Source: CF-46 sp042408445
Lineage (GTDB): Bacteria; Chloroflexota; Limnocylindria; Limnocylindrales; CSP1-4
Assembly (NCBI GenBank): GCA_042408445.1
Contig: JBHORC010000032.1
Span: 1 to 15,643 of the forward strand
Reading direction: 5' to 3'
Length of the DNA: 15,643 nucleotides
In this document: piece after piece, positions 11,748 to 15,643 of the stretch
Numbering within the stretch: position 1 is the stretch's first letter
Layout: each line of letters begins with the position of its first letter
Position numbers and translations under genes: made by a program
Notes under the pieces: generated by a model
The model's database searches: none
Seen by the model: the letters and a program-made list of their open reading frames with translations, nothing else
What the model was told of the DNA's origin: nothing

Positions 11748-12146
11748 CTACTTGATCTCGACCTTGGCGCCCTGCTCCTCGAGCGCGGCCTTGATCTTCT
11801 CGGCCTCGTCGCGGGCGATGCCCTCCTTGACGGGCTTCGGGGACGCGTCGACCAGGTCCTTGGCCTCCTTGAGGCCGAGGCCGGTGAGCTCGCGGACGAC
11901 CTTGATCACGGGGATCTTGTTCGGCCCGATCTCGGTCAACGTCGCGGTGAACTCGGACTGCTCCTCGGGAGCCGCAGCCGCGGCATCGCCGCCACCGCCG
12001 CCACCCGCCGGAGCCGCCGCGACCGCGACCGGCGCTGCCGCCGTCACGCCGTAGCGCTCCTCGAAGCGCTTGATGAACTCCGACAGCTCGAGCACGGTCA
12101 TCTTGTCGATCGCTTCGAGCAGGTCGTCCTGCGTCAGGACTGCCAT
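11748..12146 (-). CDS. rplL: 50S ribosomal protein L7/L12
   Basis: L7/L12 is the multi-copy stalk protein that recruits and activates translational GTPases such as EF-Tu and EF-G. The 132-residue product has the N-terminal dimerisation/L10-binding helices (1-33), an Ala/Pro/Gly-rich hinge (about 34-62, including six consecutive Gly) and the C-terminal factor-binding domain with IPVIKVVRELTGLGLKEAKD. It ends at KVEIK as usual. The start is ATG at 12146 with AAGGAGAG 5 nt upstream, the strongest ribosome-binding site in the block, which fits the need for more L12 than L10. It lies 79 nt after rplJ, with a hairpin at 12168-12183 in the gap, and a large hairpin follows the gene. Confidence 0.98.
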   Translation of the reverse strand: MAVLTQDDLLEAIDKMTVLELSEFIKRFEERYGVTAAAPVAVAAAPAGGGGGGDAAAAAPEEQSEFTATLTEIGPNKIPVIKVVRELTGLGLKEAKDLVDASPKPVKEGIARDEAEKIKAALEEQGAKVEIK

Positions 12147-12167
12147 GTGAACTCTCCTTCAGGGTGT

Positions 12168-12183
12168 CCGCCCGGCAGGGCGG
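12168..12183 (-). other. Hairpin in the rplJ-rplL spacer
   Basis: Perfect 6-bp stem CCGCCC / GGGCGG with loop TGCC, located about 10 nt before the rplL Shine-Dalgarno. No T-run follows, so it is not a terminator. A role in making rplL translation independent of rplJ or in mRNA stability is possible but unproven. Confidence 0.35.
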
Positions 12184-12225
12184 TGATTCGATCCATTCGT
12201 CCGGTCGTCCGCGGGGTGGCGACGG

Positions 12226-12753
12226 TCACGCGGCCTCGGCCGAAGCCTTCCGGTCGCGGACCTGGGCCAGCGCGGAGCCGAGGTTCCGGATGTTCGCGAC
12301 GAGCAGCGCCGCGAGCGTGGCCGTCGGTGACTGCATGCCACCGGCCAGCTTCGCGAGCAGGACCTCCCGCGACGGGAGGCTGGCGAGCGTCCGGACGCCG
12401 TCCGCGTCGATCGCCCGGTCGCCGAGGACGCCGCCGGTGATCGTCACGAGCCGGTAGGCCCGGGTCGCATCGATCACGGCCCGCGCCGTCGAGGACTCGT
12501 CGTTGCCGAAGGCGATGGCCGTCGGACCCGTGAGGAGCGGGCTGAGCGCCGCTCCCACCGTCTCCTGGGCGGCGATGCGCATCAGGCGGTTCTTCACGAC
12601 GCGATAGGTCACGTCCTGCTTCCGCAGCGCGCGGCGGATCTCCGCGATCTCATGGACGGTGAGGCCGCGGTACTCGGAGACGATGAGCGTCCGGCTGCCC
12701 GCGAGCGCATCGCGGAGCTCGGCGACGGTCTCCTGTTTGGCCTCGGTCGGCAA
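12226..12753 (-). CDS. rplJ: 50S ribosomal protein L10 (TTG start)
   Basis: L10 anchors the L7/L12 dimers to 23S rRNA and forms the base of the stalk. The frame is open up to 12960, but the part before 12753 translates to an Arg/Pro-rich stretch unlike L10 that lies in the structured leader. I choose TTG at 12753-12751, giving 175 residues beginning M(TTG)-PTEAKQETVAELRD, because GGAGGG sits 6 nt upstream and L10 homology begins exactly there. Conserved L10 sequence includes LIVSEYRGLTVHEIAEIRRALR and VKNRLMRIA, with a C-terminal helix (about 150-175) that would carry the L12 dimers. The 365-nt leader probably mediates autoregulation by L10 or L10-L12, as known in other bacteria. Identity is certain; the start is well supported. 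Confidence 0.95.
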   Translation of the reverse strand: MPTEAKQETVAELRDALAGSRTLIVSEYRGLTVHEIAEIRRALRKQDVTYRVVKNRLMRIAAQETVGAALSPLLTGPTAIAFGNDESSTARAVIDATRAYRLVTITGGVLGDRAIDADGVRTLASLPSREVLLAKLAGGMQSPTATLAALLVANIRNLGSALAQVRDRKASAEAA

Positions 12754-12759
12754 GGTGTG

Positions 12760-12765
12760 CCCTCC
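12760..12765 (-). promoter_or_regulatory. Ribosome-binding site fixing the rplJ TTG start
   Basis: GGAGGG on the minus strand, six bases (CACACC) before TTG at 12753. No ATG or GTG in frame stands at a comparable distance, so this site decides the start of rplJ. Confidence 0.8.
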
Positions 12766-13098
12766 GTGGGTCTGGCGCACGGCCGGTGCGCGGCGGTGGC
12801 GCGTTCTCGTCGACACGAGAACGCCCCTGCGACGGCGCCTGTTCGGCTGGCCTGGTGCGCAGGGGCGCGGCCACCGCGATGGTGGTGCGCTGGTCCTGCC
12901 TCGGCGTGCTCGTCGTCGTCCCCGGTCGCTCCTGGCGACCGATCCGGTCCGGCGGATCAAGCCCCGACCGTCAACCCGTTGCCGGGTCGGCGGTCTGCGG
13001 GCGCAGGCTGTCTCTGGCTGTCCCGTCGATCTTCAGTTGTGACGCCGCGCCGCTCGGTGCGGCCGGCATCGCGTGTGGTGCCGCGCGAGGCGCGGATG

Positions 13099-13114
13099 GA
13101 CCGGAGGACCGGTC
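13099..13114 (-). other. Hairpin immediately after rplA
   Basis: Perfect 6-bp stem GACCGG / CCGGTC with loop TCCT, 4 nt after the rplA stop codon. No T-run follows. The same stem sequence with a different loop precedes rplA at 13851-13866. Confidence 0.4.
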
Positions 13115-13118
13115 TCGG

Positions 13119-13829
13119 TCAGGCGGCGTTCGCCGCCGCGAGGATCGCGGGAACGTCGACGCGGATCCCGGGGCCCATCGTCGTCGCGATCGTCAGGCCC
13201 TTCAGGTACTGGCCCTTCGCGCCCGACGGCTTCGCCCGATTCACGGCGTCCACGAACGCGGCGAGGTTCGCGACGAGCGCGTCCGGCTCGAAGCTGGACC
13301 GGCCGAACGCGGCGTGGATGATCCCGGCCTTGTCGACACGGAACTCGACGCGCCCGCCCTTGACCTCGCGGATCGCGCGGTCCAGGTCGAAGGTGATCGT
13401 GCCGGCCTTCGGGTTCGGCATCAGGCCGCGCCGGCCGAGGATCTTGCCGAGCCGGCCGACCATGCCCATCGAATCGGGCGTGGCGAGGGCGACGTCGAAC
13501 TCGAGCCAACCGGCCTCGATCTTCTTGACGAGATCCTCGGCGCCCACCTCGTCCGCGCCGGCGCGAAGCGCCTCCTGGGCCTTGTCGCCCTGGGCGAAGA
13601 CGGCGACGCGGACGGTCTTGCCGGTGCCGTGCGGCAGGACGACCGTGCCGCGGACCATCTGGTCGGCGTGGCGCGGGTCGACGCCGAGCCGGAGGTGCGC
13701 CTCGACGGTCGCGTCGAAGTTCACGACGGCGGTGTCCCTGGCGAGCGTCGCCGCCTCAGCCGGAGCGTAGAGCCGCTCACGGTCGACGAGCTTCGCCGCC
13801 TCGAGGTACTTCTTGCCGTGCTGACCCAT
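13119..13829 (-). CDS. rplA: 50S ribosomal protein L1
   Basis: L1 forms the mobile L1 stalk that helps release deacylated tRNA from the E site, and in many bacteria represses its own operon by binding mRNA. The 236-residue product has the usual length and the expected conserved parts: the N-terminal GKKYLEAAKLVD, the domain II segment LPHGTGKTVRVAVFAQGD, the LGRRGLMPNPKAGT block (about 148-161), KGGRVEFRVDKAGIIHAAFG, and the C-terminal KGLTIATTMGPGIRVD. The start is ATG at 13829; the nearest Shine-Dalgarno, AAAGGG, is 10 nt upstream and modest. It follows rplK after 145 nt, unusually far for this pair, and the gap contains a hairpin and a weak promoter candidate. Confidence 0.98.
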   Translation of the reverse strand: MGQHGKKYLEAAKLVDRERLYAPAEAATLARDTAVVNFDATVEAHLRLGVDPRHADQMVRGTVVLPHGTGKTVRVAVFAQGDKAQEALRAGADEVGAEDLVKKIEAGWLEFDVALATPDSMGMVGRLGKILGRRGLMPNPKAGTITFDLDRAIREVKGGRVEFRVDKAGIIHAAFGRSSFEPDALVANLAAFVDAVNRAKPSGAKGQYLKGLTIATTMGPGIRVDVPAILAAANAA

Positions 13830-13850
13830 GTGGTGTGATCCCTTTCGTGC

Positions 13851-13866
13851 GACCGGCGGTCCGGTC
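13851..13866 (-). other. Hairpin upstream of the rplA ribosome-binding site
   Basis: Perfect 6-bp stem GACCGG / CCGGTC with loop ACCG in the rplK-rplA spacer. It ends just upstream of the rplA Shine-Dalgarno. L1 binds its own mRNA in other bacteria, so an L1 site in this spacer is conceivable, but I do not recognise the L1 motif. Confidence 0.35.
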
Positions 13867-13914
13867 TCCCCCTACGTGATCCGCCGCGACCGGGGTGGTG
13901 TCGCGAGCCGGCGA

Positions 13915-13943
13915 ATGCTATCGGATCAACCTGCCGGCGTCGA
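13915..13943 (-). promoter_or_regulatory. Weak promoter candidate upstream of rplA
   Basis: On the minus strand TCGACG (13943-13938, 4 of 6), a 17-base spacer and TAGCAT (13920-13915, 4 of 6) stand in a locally AT-richer patch of the rplK-rplA spacer. The match is much poorer than at the rpoB and str promoters and may be chance. Confidence 0.25.
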
Positions 13944-13974
13944 CCGGCGGCGACGGGCGAGCAGCGGGCGGCGG

Positions 13975-14397
13975 TCAGACGACCTCGATCCCCATCGAGC
14001 GGGCGGTGCCCTCGACCTGCTTCATCGCGGCGTCGATGTCGTTCGCGTTCAGGTCGGCCATCTTCGTCTCGGCGATCTGGCGGACCTGGTCACGCGACAC
14101 GCGGCCGGCCGTCTCACGCTTCGTCGTCGAGGCGCCCTTGTCGATCCCGGCCGCCTTCCGGAGGAGGTCCGCGGCGGGCGGCGTCTTCAGGATGAACGTG
14201 AACGAGCGGTCCTCGAAGACCGTGATCTGGGCCGGGATGACCTGGCCTGCCTTGTCGGCCGTCCGCTCGTTGTAGGACTTCGTGAACTCGACGATGTTGA
14301 TGCCGTGCGGGCCCAGCGCGGTGCCGACCGGCGGGGCGGGCGTCGCCTTGCCGGCGGGCAGCTGGAGGGTCAGGACGATTCGGACTTTCTTGGCCAC
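13975..14397 (-). CDS. rplK: 50S ribosomal protein L11
   Basis: L11 binds the GTPase-associated region of 23S rRNA with L10-L12 and is needed for RelA-type stringent signalling in organisms that use it. The product is 140 residues, the normal size. The N-terminal domain begins MAKKVRIVLTLQLPAGKATP and has the proline-rich APPVGTALGPHGINI. The C-terminal RNA-binding domain contains TPPAADLLRKAAGI and ends in the normal AMKQVEGTARSMGIEVV. The start is GTG at 14397-14395; the best Shine-Dalgarno, AAAGGA, lies about 12 nt upstream, slightly long. It follows nusG after 51 nt, in which I see no promoter or terminator, so nusG-rplK are probably one transcript. Confidence 0.98.
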   Translation of the reverse strand: MAKKVRIVLTLQLPAGKATPAPPVGTALGPHGINIVEFTKSYNERTADKAGQVIPAQITVFEDRSFTFILKTPPAADLLRKAAGIDKGASTTKRETAGRVSRDQVRQIAETKMADLNANDIDAAMKQVEGTARSMGIEVV

Positions 14398-14448
14398 GGG
14401 ACGGAGGGTTCCTTTCTGGTGCGGGCGCGGGCGATCCCGCCGGCCCGG

Positions 14449-15042
14449 CTAGAGCTTCTCGACCTGGAGGAAGTCCAGCTCGACCGGCGTCTCGCGGCCG
14501 AAGATGCTCACGAGGACCTTGACCTTGTTGCGCTCCGGGTTGACCTCGTCGACGGTGCCGATGAACTCGGCGAACGGCCCGTCGGTCACGCGGACGCTCT
14601 GGCCCTTCGTGAACGCGACCCGGAACTTCGGCGTCTCGACGCCCATGTGCCGGAGGATCTGCTTGACCTCGTTCTCGTCGAGCGGGATCGGCTCGCTGCG
14701 GACGCCGGGGATGTTGGCGCCGCCGACGAAGCTCGTGACACCCGGCGTGTTCCGGACGACGAACCAGCTGTCCGGGTCGAGGATCATCTCGACGAGCACG
14801 TAGCCCGGGTACACCTTCTTCTGGACGGTGTGCCGCTGGCCCTGGCGGATCTCGATCTCGTCCTCCATCGGGACGAGGACCTGGAAGATTCGATCCTCCA
14901 TGCCCATCGACTCGATCCGGTGCTCGAGGTTCGCCTTGACCTTGTTCTCGTAGCCCGAGTAGGTGTGGATGACGTACCAGCGCTTCTCGGGGGTTGTGCT
15001 GGTGTCCGTCGCGGTGGTTTCGGTCATCACTCCGTCCGTCAT
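14449..15042 (-). CDS. nusG: Transcription elongation/antitermination factor NusG
   Basis: NusG binds the beta' clamp of RNA polymerase, affects pausing and Rho termination, and links polymerase to the ribosome. The 197-residue product has a short Thr-rich, probably disordered N-terminus (1-20), the NGN domain (about 21-132, starting RWYVIHTYSGYENKVK), and the KOW domain (about 144-197, GQSVRVTDGPFAEF, ending LQVEKL). The first ATG (15042-15040) overlaps the secE stop as ATGA and lacks a clear Shine-Dalgarno, suggesting translational coupling. The second ATG at 15027 would remove five residues; a GGAG is only 2 nt before it. I prefer the first start but cannot exclude the second. rplK follows after 51 nt. 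Confidence 0.97.
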   Translation of the reverse strand: MTDGVMTETTATDTSTTPEKRWYVIHTYSGYENKVKANLEHRIESMGMEDRIFQVLVPMEDEIEIRQGQRHTVQKKVYPGYVLVEMILDPDSWFVVRNTPGVTSFVGGANIPGVRSEPIPLDENEVKQILRHMGVETPKFRVAFTKGQSVRVTDGPFAEFIGTVDEVNPERNKVKVLVSIFGRETPVELDFLQVEKL

Positions 15043-15221
15043 CCGACCAGTCGTCCGACAAGCTGCGAGAACGCGAAGTCCAGGACCGTGATGTAGAGGC
15101 CCACGGCGAAGCTCACCACGAAGACGAGCACGGTCAGGTTGCGCACCTGCTCACGGGTGGGCCACGACACCTTCTTCAGTTCGGACCACGCTTCATCGAA
15201 GAAGCGGCGGAGTCGACTCAC
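15039..15221 (-). CDS. secE: Preprotein translocase subunit SecE
   Basis: SecE clamps SecY in the inner-membrane protein-conducting channel and is essential for secretion and membrane insertion. The 60-residue protein is the short, single-span form. It has a cytoplasmic amphipathic helix with the family signature DEAWSELKKVSWPTREQV (about 9-26), then one transmembrane segment (about 29-49, LTVLVFVVSFAVGLYITVLDF). The start is GTG at 15221-15219. An in-frame TGA lies 12 nt upstream and no other start is possible, yet there is no evident Shine-Dalgarno. The gene begins 31 nt after the tRNA-Trp 3' end and overlaps nusG by four bases. Confidence 0.95.
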   Translation of the reverse strand: MSRLRRFFDEAWSELKKVSWPTREQVRNLTVLVFVVSFAVGLYITVLDFAFSQLVGRLVG

Positions 15222-15252
15222 GTTGATTGCTACTCAGCTACGGGACTGGAAG

Positions 15253-15328
15253 TGGCAGGGGCGATAGGACTCGAACCTACAACCGCTGGTTTTGGAGACC
15301 AGTGCTCTGCCAATTGAGCTACACCCCT
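15253..15328 (-). tRNA. tRNA-Trp (anticodon CCA)
   Basis: A 76-nt cloverleaf reads from A1 at 15328 to the encoded CCA at 15255-15253. The acceptor stem AGGGGTG pairs with CGCCCCT (one U-G), and the D stem is GCTC/GAGC. The anticodon stem CTGGT/ACCAG has loop CTCCAAA (anticodon CCA). The T arm carries TTCGAGT, and the discriminator is G73 as usual for bacterial tRNA-Trp. It is embedded between rpmG (14 nt upstream) and secE (31 nt downstream), so it is probably cut from a polycistronic transcript. Confidence 0.97.
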
Positions 15329-15342
15329 GCGAGGCTGATCGG

Positions 15343-15507
15343 CTACTTCGCCTCACGATGGAGGGTGTGTCGCCGATCCCGCGGACAGTACTTCATCAGC
15401 TCGATCCGGTTGGGATCGTTCTTCTTGTTCTTGCGCGTCGTGTACGTCCGCTCCTTGCACTCGGTGCAGGCGAGCTGGATCGTGGGACGCGCTTCGACTC
15501 TGGCCAT
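15343..15507 (-). CDS. rpmG: 50S ribosomal protein L33
   Basis: L33 is a small protein near the E site of the 50S subunit. The frame is open further upstream, but the L33 homology starts at ATG 15507-15505, giving 54 residues; AGGG lies about 5 nt upstream, just after the tuf stop. Conserved sequence includes CTECKERTYTTRKNKKNDPNR and KYCPRDRRHTLHREAK. The zinc-binding form has two CxxC pairs. Here the first (Cys14, Cys17) is intact, but the second reads C41-P-R-D44, so one ligand is Asp (codon GAT at 15378-15376). It lies 7 nt after tuf and 14 nt before tRNA-Trp. Confidence 0.95.
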   Translation of the reverse strand: MARVEARPTIQLACTECKERTYTTRKNKKNDPNRIELMKYCPRDRRHTLHREAK

Positions 15508-15514
15508 CTCGTCC

Positions 15515-15643
15515 CTACTCGACGATCGTGACGATGGCGCCGGCGCCGACGGTCCGGCCACCCTCGCGGATGGCGAAGCGCTGGCCGATCTCGAGGGCGA
15601 TCGGGGTGATGAGCTCGACGCTCATCTCGACGTTGTCGCCGGG
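15515..15643 (-). CDS. tuf: Elongation factor Tu, C-terminal part (cut by window edge)
   Basis: The last 42 codons of a second EF-Tu gene, which enters from the right edge. The translation PGDNVEMSVELITPIALEIG continues as QRFAIREGGRTVGAGAIVTIVE and stops at TAG (15517-15515). This is the characteristic end of domain III, including the RFAIREGGRTVGAG strand that contacts aminoacyl-tRNA and is a site of kirromycin-type resistance changes in other species. rpmG starts 7 nt downstream, so the two are co-transcribed. This copy is distinct from the tuf that starts at 142, because each shows a different end of the gene in the same orientation. Confidence 0.96.
   Translation of the reverse strand, partial: PGDNVEMSVELITPIALEIGQRFAIREGGRTVGAGAIVTIVE

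Larger units (their letters stand above)
12754..13118 (-). promoter_or_regulatory. Structured rplJ leader, candidate L10-responsive region
   Basis: This 365-nt gene-free stretch between rplA and rplJ holds many strong inverted repeats on the transcribed strand. They are 13114-13099 (6 bp, just after the rplA stop), a GCAA-loop hairpin near 12995-12960, 12941-12923 (7 bp), 12885-12871 (5 bp), 12867-12822 (10-bp perfect stem closing a 26-nt loop), 12824-12801 (10-bp perfect stem, 4-base loop) and 12791-12775 (6 bp) close to the Shine-Dalgarno. Two of the 10-bp stems share bases 12822-12824, so they cannot both form completely. Other bacteria have an L10-binding leader at this place; I cannot confirm the specific L10 kink-turn motif by eye. 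I see no convincing promoter inside it. Confidence 0.55.

Noticed and set aside
8997..12440. 1147-codon plus-strand open frame opposite rpoB, rplL and rplJ, and the similar 986-codon frame at 5197-8157
   Set aside because: Length alone is not evidence at this base composition. Both have the same D/L/R/V-biased translation, span gene borders and show no conserved motif or ribosome-binding site.
12754..12960. 69-residue N-terminal extension of L10
   Set aside because: The extension is Arg-rich, unlike any L10, and is laid over the hairpins of the leader. GGAGGG at the right distance before TTG 12753 supports the shorter protein.
12974..13008. TTGACG in the rplJ leader as a promoter
   Set aside because: No acceptable -10 hexamer occurs 16-18 bases downstream. 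The bases are better explained by the surrounding hairpins.
15508..15561. 18-residue N-terminal extension of L33
   Set aside because: It overlaps the tuf coding end in another frame and is Ser/Pro-rich; L33 homology begins at ATG 15507.

Overview
The window is a block of core gene-expression genes from a GC-rich bacterium (about two thirds G+C by eye). All 13 protein genes, two of them cut by the window edges, and one tRNA gene lie on the minus strand. Read in the direction of transcription (right to left) the order is: tuf (3' end only), rpmG, tRNA-Trp, secE, nusG, rplK, rplA, rplJ, rplL, rpoB, rpoC, rpsL, rpsG, fusA, tuf (5' end only). This joins the secE-nusG / L11-L1 / L10-L12 / RNA polymerase cluster to the 'str' operon, with a tuf gene at each end. 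The lineage is most likely Chloroflexota. The reasons are the tuf-rpmG-tRNA-Trp-secE-nusG order, an S12 with a Bacillus-like insert near residues 24-40 that actinobacterial S12 lacks, and an RpoC with a long coiled-coil insert but no actinobacterial C-terminus. This is an inference from remembered family features, not a placement.

Region 1 (15643-15222): end of tuf, rpmG 7 nt later, tRNA-Trp(CCA) 14 nt after that, then a 31-nt gap to secE. Region 2 (15221-13119): secE and nusG overlap by ATGA, then rplK and rplA; the rplK-rplA gap has a weak promoter candidate and a hairpin. Region 3 (13118-11748): a 365-nt, strongly structured leader precedes rplJ, which starts at TTG, followed by rplL. Region 4 (11747-3490): a 13-nt perfect inverted repeat lies just after rplL, then a near-consensus sigma-70-type promoter, then rpoB and rpoC. 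Region 5 (3489-1): a terminator-like hairpin after rpoC, a second near-consensus promoter, a 155-nt leader, then rpsL, rpsG (TAATG overlap), fusA and tuf.

Together the genes make the catalytic core of RNA polymerase (beta, beta'), its elongation factor NusG, the ribosomal stalk and its base (L10, L7/L12, L11), L1, L33, S12, S7, the two translational GTPases EF-G and EF-Tu, and the SecE translocon subunit. The two promoters share the sequence CGTTTGACA(T/C)TG around their -35 boxes, so the polymerase genes and the str operon may be driven by the same sigma factor and controlled together.

I found no mobile element, CRISPR array, defence system or unknown gene. The points of interest are protein variants (Ser at the rifampicin-critical His526 position of RpoB, Ser at the Gly91 position of S12, a lost zinc-ligand Cys in L33, a repeated NPFL motif in the RpoC tail) and the RNA and promoter architecture between genes.
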